A DNA stretch of 58,210 nucleotides from Rhodobacterales bacterium. GTDB taxonomy: Bacteria; Pseudomonadota; Alphaproteobacteria; Rhizobiales; Stappiaceae. Of the stretch, positions 8,781 to 16,625 are shown piece by piece. The first letter of the stretch is position 1. Every line of letters starts with the position of its first letter. A program made the translations under genes and the position numbers. The notes beneath the pieces were generated by a model. The model was not told where the DNA came from, made no database searches, and worked only from the letters and a program-made list of their open reading frames with translations. Location of the stretch: the NCBI GenBank assembly GCA_008107755.1, contig VIRH01000047.1, forward strand, positions 1-58,210, in the 5' to 3' direction.

Positions 8781-8856
8781 AGCAATTATGCAAAAAACAG
8801 CAATTCCCGCAACGGACAATCCTGTGCAAGCATTGCTTAGTTCCGTTTAAAGGAAC
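8781..8856. promoter_or_regulatory. divergent control region with repeated and palindromic sites
   Basis: Between the LysR gene and the TRAP operon lie two direct copies of AGCAATT (8781-8787, 8799-8805), a palindrome AAGCA-T-TGCTT (8828-8838) of the TN11A type bound by LysR proteins, and the inverted repeat GTTCC-N7-GGAAC (8840-8856) just before the GGGAGGAA ribosome site of the first TRAP gene. The GCAATT/AAGCA similarity suggests several LysR contact points. Confidence 0.45.
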
Positions 8857-8871
8857 TTTGGGAGGAACATC

Positions 8872-9834
8872 ATGAAACATACACTTATCGCCCTTTTGGG
8901 CGCATCCCTGCTTGCCGGCCCGGCCATGGCGCAGGACAAGGATCTGCTGATCGGCTCCACCTCGGCGTCGTCCAGCCATTACGGCTACTTCGTTGCCGTC
9001 GGACAGCTCATCAACGAAAATGCGGACGGACTGAAGGCCTCGGTGGTCGAAACCGGCGCCACCATGGACAACATTCGCCGCATGGCGCGCGGCCAGGTGG
9101 ATCTCGGCCTCGTCACGACCAATACAGTCCAGCACGCCGTTTCCGGCAAGAATGCATTCGACGGCAAACCACAGGATCTGAAGCTGCTTTGGGTCTACAC
9201 CAACGCGCCGCAGAACGTGGTGGTTCGCGCCGACGCGGATGTCGAGGGCCTCGACGGCCTCGCAGGTGTTCGCTTCAATCCTGGCATCAAGGGCTCAAGC
9301 ACGGAAGCCACGACCGAAGCAGTCTTCGACACGCTCGGCCTGACGGCCGATTACGTGCGCGGGTCGACCACGGACATCGTCGGCGCGATCAAGGACAACC
9401 GCGTCGCTGGCTACGTAAAGTCAGGTTCCGGCACCAAGCTCGACGGCTCCACGATGGATATCGCGACCTCGGTCGATATCTCTGTTGTCGGCCTTACGCC
9501 TGAACAGGCGGACAAACTGCGGTCCGACATGCCGGACATATCGGTCGTGGAGATACCGGCCGGTGCTGCCGACGGCATCCCGGCCTATACCACCTGGAGC
9601 TTCGGCGTCGGTGTTGCCGCGCCTGCTTCCATGGATGACGAGACTGCCTACAAGATCGTTTCGGCAATCATGGCGGACGAAAGCGCCCAGGCCAACGCAA
9701 TGGCAAGCCTGAAAGGCGCGGATATCGCCGAGATGACCCTCGACTATGGCACGGTTCCACTGCATCCGGGTGCCGCACGCTGGTTCGAGGAAAACGGCTA
9801 CGACATCCCTGCGAAACTTGAGCCGAAAAGCTGA
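8872..9834 (+). CDS. TAXI-family TRAP transporter substrate-binding protein
   Basis: 320 residues, strong GGGAGGAA site, signal peptide MKHTLIALLGASLLAGPAMA. The mature protein has the TAXI-family layout with an early LIGSTSASSSHYGYFVAVGQ segment, LGLVTTNTVQHAV, and a C-terminal TWSFGVGVAA region. It delivers a small carboxylate or related solute in the periplasm to the fused permease encoded 6 bases downstream. The ligand is unknown; glutamate-like binding is known for some TAXI proteins, and the AtuA-like enzyme downstream points to an acyl or branched carboxylate. Confidence 0.9.
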   Translation: MKHTLIALLGASLLAGPAMAQDKDLLIGSTSASSSHYGYFVAVGQLINENADGLKASVVETGATMDNIRRMARGQVDLGLVTTNTVQHAVSGKNAFDGKPQDLKLLWVYTNAPQNVVVRADADVEGLDGLAGVRFNPGIKGSSTEATTEAVFDTLGLTADYVRGSTTDIVGAIKDNRVAGYVKSGSGTKLDGSTMDIATSVDISVVGLTPEQADKLRSDMPDISVVEIPAGAADGIPAYTTWSFGVGVAAPASMDDETAYKIVSAIMADESAQANAMASLKGADIAEMTLDYGTVPLHPGAARWFEENGYDIPAKLEPKS

Positions 9835-9840
9835 TCCGAG

Positions 9841-11700
9841 ATGACACTCGAGCGCGTCCAGAAGGCGCTGGCGGTTCTCGTCGGAGCCTTCGTCTTCTAC
9901 ACGGCTGCAACGGGCCCCTTTGAAGGTCTGATCCAGAGGGCGATCTTCCTCGCGCTCGTGTGTTCGCTGGGCTTTGCCCTTTATCCGCTGGGCGCCGGCA
10001 CCCGCTGGCGCCCGGTCGGTCTCGCGGTCGATCTCGTGCTGTGCGCCCTCACCCTGGCGGCCTGCGCCTACGTGGTCTGGAACTACGACGAGATCATGAC
10101 CAGCCTTCCCTGGGCGACGCAGCTGGACAAGCTGCTGACCCTGGCGCTGGTCGTCTCCGTGCTCGAACTCGGACGCCGCACGGTGGGGCTGATCTTTCCC
10201 GTACTCGTCATCGCCGGCCTCAGCTACGCACTCTTCGGCAATCTCCTGCCGGGTGCCCTTGGCCATCGAGGCTTCGACAGCGCATTCGTCACGGAAACCC
10301 TGTTTCTCGGCGACCTGGGCATATGGGGCATGCTTACCGGCGTTGCTGCGACCGTCATTGCCGCATTCGTCCTCTTCGGCGCCCTGCTGCTCCATACCGG
10401 CGGAGGTCAGGCCTTCATGGATCTGGCGATGCGCCTTGGCGGACGCCAACCTGGCGGGGCTGCAAAGATCGCGACCATCGCCAGTGGCCTCTTCGGCATG
10501 ATTTCCGGCTCGGCCGTGGCAAATGTTGCAACGACCGGCAACTTCACCATCCCCATGATGATCCGGCTCGGATATCCCCGTGCCTTTGCAGCCGCAGTCG
10601 AAGCGGTTGCCTCAACGGGAGGCCAGATCGCGCCCCCCATCATGGGCGCGGCAGCCTTTGTGATGGCCGAAATCCTGGGTGTCTCCTATGTCACGATCAT
10701 CGTCGGCGCGATCCTGCCGGCGGTCATGTTCTATGTGTCTGTGTTCGTGACGGTGCATTTCGTGGCGCTCAGGCGTGGCCTCGCTATCGTTCCCGACGAA
10801 GAGCTGCCCAAGTGGAACGTCATCGTCGCACCGCGCAGGATCATTCCCATTCTGACCGCGCTCGCCGGTCTAGGAGTGGGCATCTTTCTGGGTCGATCCA
10901 TCTCGACATCAGCCTTCTATGGTGTCCTCGGGCTCCTGATCGCCTTTGTGGCTACCCAGGCAGGGCACCTGAGTGTTCGGGAAATGGCCGGGCGTGTCAT
11001 CACCGGGCTGGAAGACGCCGGCAAGGGCATGGTCATCATCGGGGTGCTGCTGGCCGGTGCACAGATCCTTGTCTCCATGATCAACCTGACCGGCATCGGC
11101 GTCACCCTGTCGTCTCTGATCGTCACGCTCGCCGGCGACAATGTTGTCCTGGTCGCCATCATCGTCGGTCTGGTCTGCCTCATCATGGGCATGGGCCTGC
11201 CGACCACGGCAGCCTATGTGCTGGTGGCGGCGGTGCTTGCCCCCGCCATGACCGCCGTCGGCGTCGAGCCCCTCTCGGCGCATCTCTTCGTATTCTATTT
11301 CGCAACGATTTCGGTCATCACGCCGCCCGTCTGCGTAGCCGTTTTCGTTGGCTCGGGGATCGCGAAGACCAACTGGCTTCCTGCGGCCGGAGAAGCGGTC
11401 CGCCTCGGGGCCGTGACCTATCTGGTACCGTTCCTCCTGTTGCTCTACCCGGGCATGACAATGAACGGCGGGGTCCTGGCGATCCTTGACGCGATCGCCG
11501 CGGGGTTCGCTCTTGTTCTTGCCGTCCCGGCTCTTCTTTCCGGCGCAAAACTGACCGGCAACCGTCTCGTGGACATTACGCTGCTCCTCATCGTCATCGC
11601 ATTGGCGATTTGGCCCCATCCCCTCACCCCTTTCGCTGCGCTGGCAATCTTTCTCGGTGCTCGCATGTTCAGGCGATCCGATAAAAAGGTAATGGCATGA
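9841..11700 (+). CDS. TRAP transporter fused 4TM/12TM permease
   Basis: 619 residues and about 16 hydrophobic segments. The N-terminal 170 residues correspond to the small DctQ-like subunit, the rest to the DctM-like subunit with the conserved GMISGSAVANVATTGNFTIP and GMGLPTTAAYV regions. This fusion is the normal form in TAXI systems. It imports the solute with sodium or proton symport. The stop overlaps the next gene by ATGA (11697-11700), so permease and enzyme are made together. Confidence 0.92.
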   Translation: MTLERVQKALAVLVGAFVFYTAATGPFEGLIQRAIFLALVCSLGFALYPLGAGTRWRPVGLAVDLVLCALTLAACAYVVWNYDEIMTSLPWATQLDKLLTLALVVSVLELGRRTVGLIFPVLVIAGLSYALFGNLLPGALGHRGFDSAFVTETLFLGDLGIWGMLTGVAATVIAAFVLFGALLLHTGGGQAFMDLAMRLGGRQPGGAAKIATIASGLFGMISGSAVANVATTGNFTIPMMIRLGYPRAFAAAVEAVASTGGQIAPPIMGAAAFVMAEILGVSYVTIIVGAILPAVMFYVSVFVTVHFVALRRGLAIVPDEELPKWNVIVAPRRIIPILTALAGLGVGIFLGRSISTSAFYGVLGLLIAFVATQAGHLSVREMAGRVITGLEDAGKGMVIIGVLLAGAQILVSMINLTGIGVTLSSLIVTLAGDNVVLVAIIVGLVCLIMGMGLPTTAAYVLVAAVLAPAMTAVGVEPLSAHLFVFYFATISVITPPVCVAVFVGSGIAKTNWLPAAGEAVRLGAVTYLVPFLLLLYPGMTMNGGVLAILDAIAAGFALVLAVPALLSGAKLTGNRLVDITLLLIVIALAIWPHPLTPFAALAIFLGARMFRRSDKKVMA

Positions 11701-13040
11701 AGGTTGTTCGTATTGGCGCAGGTGCGGGCTTTCAGGGAGACCGGATCGAACCGGCCGCCGATCTCGCCCGTCGTGGCGAGCTGGACTTCCTGGTGTTCGA
11801 ATGCCTTGCCGAGCGCACGATCGCGCTGGCACAGCAGGCAAAACTGGCAAACCCCACCGCCGGCTTCGACCCATTGCTGGAACGGCGCATGCGGGCTGTC
11901 CTGTCCGATTGCATCGCCAATGGCACACGCATCATCACCAACGCGGGCGCCGCAAACCCTCAGGGAGCCGCCGCTTGTGTGCGCTCGGTGGCCCGCGAGC
12001 TGGGTCTTTCTGTCAAGGTGGCCGCTGTTACCGGAGACGACGTCCTTGACCGCATAGGCGAACACATTCTCGATGAAACGGGACAGACGGCAGCCTCCCT
12101 CGGACGCAACCTCGTCTCTGCCAATGCCTATATCGGCTGCGACGGGATCGTTGAAGCGCTGGCGGCCGACGCAGATGTTGTCATCTGCGGCCGGGCGTCC
12201 GATCCGGCGCTTTTTCTCGCTCCGCTCGTTCACAGCTTCGGCTGGGCGATGGACGACTGGACGCGCCTCGGGCGCGGGACACTGATCGGCCATATGCTGG
12301 AATGCGCTGCCCAGGTCACCGGCGGCTATTTTGCCGATCCGGGAAGCAAGAACGTGAATGACCTTCTCAACATCGGCTTTCCCCTTGCCGAGGTCTCGGA
12401 GGATGGAAATGCCGTCATCACCAAGCTGCCGGGCACGGGAGGGCTTGTCAGCCGCGCCACCTGCACCGAACAGCTACTTTACGAAATCCATGACCCGGCT
12501 CGCTATCTGCAGCCGGACGTGGTCGCGGATTTTTCCAGGGTGACCCTTGAAGAGATCGGCCCTGACCGCGTCCAGGTGAAAGGTGCGTCAGGCACTCCCC
12601 CTACCGGGAAACTCAAGGTTTCCGTCGGCTATCGTGACGGTTGGCTCGGAGAAGGTCAGATGTCTTATGCCGGCGTAAACTGCATCGAGCGCGGCCGGCT
12701 GGCGCTTGATCTCGTTGGAGCGCGCCTGCAGGTGGTCGGCCCGGCCATTCGCGAAAGCCGGGGGGACTTGATCGGCCTGGATTCCATTGCTCCGACAGTA
12801 CCCGGCACACGCCAGCGGCCAACCGAGATCCGCATGCGCTATGCGGCGCGCTGCACCGACAGGGCGACAGCTCAGCGGGTCGGCGAGGAAGTCGAGAGCC
12901 TTTACCTGTGTGGCCCGGCAGGCGGCGGAGGTGCGACGAAGTCCGTTCGCGAGATCATCGGAATCGCCTCGACCCTCGTGCCGCGCGACCTCGTGCGCCT
13001 GGACTGCGCACTTTTGGAGGAACGCGATGAAGTTGCATGA
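11697..13040 (+). CDS. AtuA-like protein, large part (DUF1446)
   Basis: 447 residues starting MKVVRIGAGAGFQGDRIEPA, typical of the acyclic-terpene-utilisation AtuA family. Conserved features include NAGAANPQGAA, VICGRASDPALFLAPL and GPAGGGGATKSVREII near the end. In Pseudomonas AtuA acts in citronellol/geranyl-CoA breakdown, but relatives occur in many carboxylate pathways, and the reaction remains poorly defined. In the classical protein the C-terminal ferredoxin-like domain is fused; here it is encoded separately by the next gene, which overlaps by 14 bases. Confidence 0.85.
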   Translation: MKVVRIGAGAGFQGDRIEPAADLARRGELDFLVFECLAERTIALAQQAKLANPTAGFDPLLERRMRAVLSDCIANGTRIITNAGAANPQGAAACVRSVARELGLSVKVAAVTGDDVLDRIGEHILDETGQTAASLGRNLVSANAYIGCDGIVEALAADADVVICGRASDPALFLAPLVHSFGWAMDDWTRLGRGTLIGHMLECAAQVTGGYFADPGSKNVNDLLNIGFPLAEVSEDGNAVITKLPGTGGLVSRATCTEQLLYEIHDPARYLQPDVVADFSRVTLEEIGPDRVQVKGASGTPPTGKLKVSVGYRDGWLGEGQMSYAGVNCIERGRLALDLVGARLQVVGPAIRESRGDLIGLDSIAPTVPGTRQRPTEIRMRYAARCTDRATAQRVGEEVESLYLCGPAGGGGATKSVREIIGIASTLVPRDLVRLDCALLEERDEVA

Positions 13041-13341
13041 CCTTGCCCACGCCCGGACAGGCGACAAGGGCGATACCTCGAACATTTCGGTGATCGCCTA
13101 TCGGGCCGACGACTGGCCCGTGATCGAACGCGAGATTACCGCAGCGCGGGTGGCTGCCCATTTCGGACATGCAGACGCGGAATGCGTCACGCGGTACGAA
13201 CTGCCCCAGCTTCACGCGCTCAACTTTGTCATTCGAGGAGCCCTCGCGGGCGGCGTGACCCGTTCACTCGCGCTCGACGCCCATGGCAAGTGTCTTGCCT
13301 CTGTCCTGCTCGATCTCGAGATCCAGGGTGAAGAGCCATAA
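13027..13341 (+). CDS. AtuA-like small subunit (ferredoxin-fold C-terminal domain)
   Basis: 104 residues with ribosome site GGAGGAACGCG before ATG 13027, overlapping the AtuA-large gene. The start MKLHDLAHARTGDKGDTSNISVI and the end resemble the C-terminal domain of full-length AtuA proteins, including the ARTGDKGDT loop. It probably assembles with the large part. It is the last gene of the TRAP operon, directly followed by a terminator. Confidence 0.85.
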   Translation: MKLHDLAHARTGDKGDTSNISVIAYRADDWPVIEREITAARVAAHFGHADAECVTRYELPQLHALNFVIRGALAGGVTRSLALDAHGKCLASVLLDLEIQGEEP

Positions 13342-13373
13342 AGTCGTTTGGTATCCTCCCACCCGAACGACAA

Positions 13374-13404
13374 GACCCGCCCGGTTCCCATCGCCGGGCG
13401 GGTC
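13374..13404 (+). terminator. intrinsic terminator of the TRAP/AtuA operon
   Basis: GACCCGCCCGG (13374-13384) pairs perfectly with CCGGGCGGGTC (13394-13404), loop of 9 bases, followed by ATTCTTTTTC. It is 32 bases after the small AtuA gene. Confidence 0.9.
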
Positions 13405-13433
13405 ATTCTTTTTCAGACGAGACTGTTTGCCGC

Positions 13434-13643
13434 TCAGCAGCCCGGTGTCAGCGACGTGCCTTCTGACTCTGCGTTCACGCATTCATCCGGCGGGCCGTCC
13501 GGACCTTCATTGCCCAGGATAAGGCCGGATTCCGGCGCAGAACTTCCGTCCTCGAGCCCGCCCCCCGGCTGACCTGACGACTGGCAGGCGCCGAGAGCCA
13601 GCAACAATACAAAGGGCACAGGCATCAGGGTTTTAAATGTCAT
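13434..13643 (-). CDS. small lipoprotein
   Basis: 69 residues with a type II signal: MTFKTLMPVPFVLLLALGAC, lipobox LALGAC with Cys20. The mature part is short, acidic and Gly/Ser/Pro-rich with two more cysteines near the end (DECVNAE and the final Cys). Ribosome site is weak (GAAGA 4 bases before ATG). The role is unknown; the acidic tail suggests an unstructured outer- or inner-membrane-anchored protein. Some residues after +2 (QS) fit sorting to the outer membrane by enteric rules, which may not hold here. Confidence 0.6.
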   Translation of the reverse strand: MTFKTLMPVPFVLLLALGACQSSGQPGGGLEDGSSAPESGLILGNEGPDGPPDECVNAESEGTSLTPGC

Positions 13644-13856
13644 TATCTTCACTTTCGAATGAATATGTCGATGAACAGGCCGCAGTTGCTCGGTTTCGAT
13701 CAACAGATGCAGCTCGACAGACCCCGGCAACCGAAATCTATTGTCACGAAGTTCTCCGCTTCCGCAAGGCTGCCGGAAGACACTCCGTAGAAATATTACG
13801 CTGCACTGCAAGACACCGGAACCGACAGGCAATCCCGCAGCTTCTGCAAGCGCTTG

Positions 13857-14744
13857 TCAGGACCGATCGGCATTTGCGGCCGGCAGCAGCCCGTCGGGCC
13901 GAACCAGAAGAGCGGCGATAACGGTGGCCAGCACAATGGCATCGCGGTAGGGCGCGAAGGCTTCCGGAAGGAAAGCCTGCGCAAGAACCTCCAGAATGCC
14001 GATCGCAAATCCCCCGAGCACCGCGCCGCCCAGGCTGCCAAGCCCGCCGAGGACGGTCGCGATGAAGGCTTTCAGCACCGGAAAAAAGCCCATCATCGGA
14101 TCGACCGAACCGCGCTGCGCGGTCCAGATCACGGCGGCGATGCCGGCAAGGAGACCAGAAATCGCGAAGGCCACCGCAACGACCCGGTTCGCGCGCACAC
14201 CAAGCAGAAGCAGCATTTCCAGATCCTCGGCCGCCGCACGCATTGCGATGCCGATCTCGGTGCGCTTGAGGAAAAGCGTCAGGCCGAGAAGCGCCACAAG
14301 GGCAACAATGATCGAGACGGTCGGCAGAACGCCAATGGTCGCGCCGCCAATCTGATAGGTTCCGGACCACGACGCCGGAAGAGAAATCGGCACCGGCCTT
14401 GCGGAAATGCCGTTCTGAAACAGCACCTTCAGGATTTCGGAAACGGCGAAACTCGTGATCAGCAGAGACACGACATCCGCGCCGCGCATTGCGCGAAACG
14501 CAAGGCGTTCCATTGCCAGAGCCATGACGACAGCTGCGCCGACACCGATCAGCAGGGCCGCAGCAGGCGGCATTCCGAACAGGAGCGACAGAAAGATGCC
14601 GTAGCCACCGAAGGTCATGATCTCGCCATGAGCGAAATTGATGAGGCGTACGATCGAGAAGACGATGGCAAGCCCGAGCGCGAGCATCGCGTAGACACCG
14701 CCCAGGCTGATTGCGTTGATCGCTTGCTGAAGAATGAGTTCCAT
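13857..14744 (-). CDS. branched-chain-amino-acid-type ABC permease (LivH-like)
   Basis: 295 residues, about eight membrane segments, with the family hallmark SLGGVYAMLALGLAIVFSI and INFAHGEIMTFGGYG at the start and LGGLGSLGGAVLGG near the end. It forms the membrane channel together with the LivM part of the fused protein encoded at 16622-18529. The gene begins 5 bases after LivF and is the last of a six-gene minus-strand operon. The system belongs to the hydrophobic/polar amino acid and amide importers. Confidence 0.92.
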   Translation of the reverse strand: MELILQQAINAISLGGVYAMLALGLAIVFSIVRLINFAHGEIMTFGGYGIFLSLLFGMPPAAALLIGVGAAVVMALAMERLAFRAMRGADVVSLLITSFAVSEILKVLFQNGISARPVPISLPASWSGTYQIGGATIGVLPTVSIIVALVALLGLTLFLKRTEIGIAMRAAAEDLEMLLLLGVRANRVVAVAFAISGLLAGIAAVIWTAQRGSVDPMMGFFPVLKAFIATVLGGLGSLGGAVLGGFAIGILEVLAQAFLPEAFAPYRDAIVLATVIAALLVRPDGLLPAANADRS

Positions 14745-14749
14745 GGGTA

Positions 14750-15466
14750 TCAGGCCGCCAGATATGCTTCGCGCAGAACCGCATCATTCGCGATCTGCGC
14801 CGGGTCGCCGGAAGCCGCCACTTCTCCGTTTGCCAGGACGACTGCATGGTCGGCGACATCCAGCGCAAGCGTCGCGTTCTGCTCGACGAGAAGAACGGAA
14901 ATGCCCTCGCCGCGAACCTCTTCGATGATCGCGAAAATCGTATCGACCATCTGCGGCGCAAGTCCGAGCGACGGCTCGTCCAGAAGCAGCAGTCGCGGGC
15001 CGCTCATCAGCGCCCGCGCAACCGCGAGCATCTGCTGTTCGCCGCCCGACAGTAGCCCGGCGAGCTGGCGCCGGCGCTCGGCAAGAATGGGAAAGCGCTC
15101 CATCATCGCGGCCTTGCGTTCGACCGCGACCTTGTGATCGGGGACAACGGAACCGGCCACGACGAGATTTTCCTCCACCGTCAGCGAACCGAAGATGCGA
15201 CGTCCTTCCGGAGAGATCGCAACCCCTGCCCGAACGATTGCGTCGGCTGTAGCACCAGTCATGTCCTTACCGAAAATGGAAACGGACCCGGCAGCTATCC
15301 GCCGGGATCCACTGACGGCCATGACCGTCGTTGTCTTTCCTGCGCCATTTGCGCCGAGAAGCGCGGTAACGCTTCCCGGTGCAACGGTCAGATCAACGCC
15401 CCTGACCGCCCGGACCGGGCCGTAGCGGACTTCAAGTTGACGAATTTCAAGGGCGTATTCGCTCAT
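14750..15466 (-). CDS. branched-chain-amino-acid-type ABC ATPase (LivF-like)
   Basis: 238 residues. Walker A GANGAGKTT, signature LSGGEQQMLAVARAL and Walker B LLLLDEPSLGLAP are all intact, and the length fits LivF. An open extension upstream to 15622 overlaps the binding-protein gene and reads as non-protein sequence, so MSEYALEIRQ at 15466 was chosen. It pairs with the LivG-type ATPase domain of the fused gene. It lies 7 bases after the binding-protein gene. Confidence 0.92.
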   Translation of the reverse strand: MSEYALEIRQLEVRYGPVRAVRGVDLTVAPGSVTALLGANGAGKTTTVMAVSGSRRIAAGSVSIFGKDMTGATADAIVRAGVAISPEGRRIFGSLTVEENLVVAGSVVPDHKVAVERKAAMMERFPILAERRRQLAGLLSGGEQQMLAVARALMSGPRLLLLDEPSLGLAPQMVDTIFAIIEEVRGEGISVLLVEQNATLALDVADHAVVLANGEVAASGDPAQIANDAVLREAYLAA

Positions 15467-15473
15467 CGTGACC

Positions 15474-16625
15474 TCAGGGCTTCGGCAGGGTATCGAGGTC
15501 GGCGAGTTCACGCTTGATGAACTCCTTGCTGCCGTCCGCATTGATCTTCGCAATGACGACTTCGCGAAGCGGCATGCGATCGGTGCCCTTGAAGGTGAAG
15601 TTGGACATGATGCCCTCACCATCCTCGATTTCGGCCAACGCGGCAGAAACGGCTGCCGGATCGGTGGAGCCGGCAGCGTCCACCGCCTGCTCGATCATAT
15701 GCGCGATGTCGCAGCCATTGACGTAATAGTTGTTGTCCGGCGTCGTCCCGGTCGCGGCCTCGAACTCTTCCATGAACGTGGCGTATTTGGAGCCTTCGTT
15801 CGGATAGCCGCCGGAGGTGTGGATGACACCGTCAACCGCCTCGCCGAGCCCTCTGACCGTCGGCGTGTCGAGAACATCGCCGCCCATGACCGGCGTCTGG
15901 ACGCCTGCACCGCGAAGCGCCTTGATGAAGGCAGGGAAATCAGGCTCCCATGCCCAGGTCACGATCACATCCGGCTGTGGATCAGATGCCTTGATGGTCG
16001 TCACGATTGCGGAAAAATCCGGCTGATTGAGCGAATAGAGCGACTCGCCGACGACTTCCCCGCCAAGCGCCGTAAAGGCTTCGCCGAAATATTCCGGACC
16101 GCCAAGCGTATAGGCTGCGTCCGGAGACTTGACCAGATAGACCTTCCGCAGGCCCTCGCCATAGGCATAGTCAGCCAGAACAGCTGCCTGCTGGTTGTCG
16201 GCGGGATAGCTGCCGAAAACATGCTCGCCCACCTGGGTCAGAACCGGAGCAGTACCGGCAAAGGTCATGGTAGGGATGCCGTCCGCAGCAGTGATCTGTG
16301 CAGCGGCAATGGTCGGATCGGCATCAGCGGAAGCCACGATGAACTGCGCGCCTTCGTCGATCATTTCCTGAACGACCTTGACGCCTTCGGCGATGTCGGA
16401 GCGCGTATCCTTGACAATCGTCTTGACCGGAATGCTGCCGTTCAGGCCGCCATTCTCGTTGATCTTGTCGATGCAGTACTTGAAGCCCGCATAGGACGGC
16501 TGATCGTATGGTGCGAGATAGCCCGACTGTGCGGACATGACACCGACAACATAGTCATCTGCCGAGGCGGACGTGCCCAGGGCGATGACGCTGGCTGCTG
16601 CCAGCAAGGAAATCCTCATCTTCAT
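15474..16625 (-). CDS. ABC transporter substrate-binding protein (LivK/AmiC-like)
   Basis: 383 residues, Sec signal peptide MKMRISLLAAASVIALGTSASA, then a type I periplasmic-binding fold (YVVGVMSAQSGYLAPYDQPS, GAQFIVASADADPTIAAAQ). GGAG stands 10 bases before the start, inside the upstream gene, and the start overlaps its stop by ATGA. It determines what the importer takes up. The ligand is likely a small nitrogen-containing compound, given the amidohydrolase, cysteine hydrolase and glutamine-synthetase-like genes in the same locus. Confidence 0.9.
   Translation of the reverse strand: MKMRISLLAAASVIALGTSASADDYVVGVMSAQSGYLAPYDQPSYAGFKYCIDKINENGGLNGSIPVKTIVKDTRSDIAEGVKVVQEMIDEGAQFIVASADADPTIAAAQITAADGIPTMTFAGTAPVLTQVGEHVFGSYPADNQQAAVLADYAYGEGLRKVYLVKSPDAAYTLGGPEYFGEAFTALGGEVVGESLYSLNQPDFSAIVTTIKASDPQPDVIVTWAWEPDFPAFIKALRGAGVQTPVMGGDVLDTPTVRGLGEAVDGVIHTSGGYPNEGSKYATFMEEFEAATGTTPDNNYYVNGCDIAHMIEQAVDAAGSTDPAAVSAALAEIEDGEGIMSNFTFKGTDRMPLREVVIAKINADGSKEFIKRELADLDTLPKP

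Noticed and set aside
13854..15137. 427-residue plus-strand frame opposite livH/livF
   Set aside because: Antisense shadow of two genes with full catalytic motifs; composition skewed to Arg, Asp and His.
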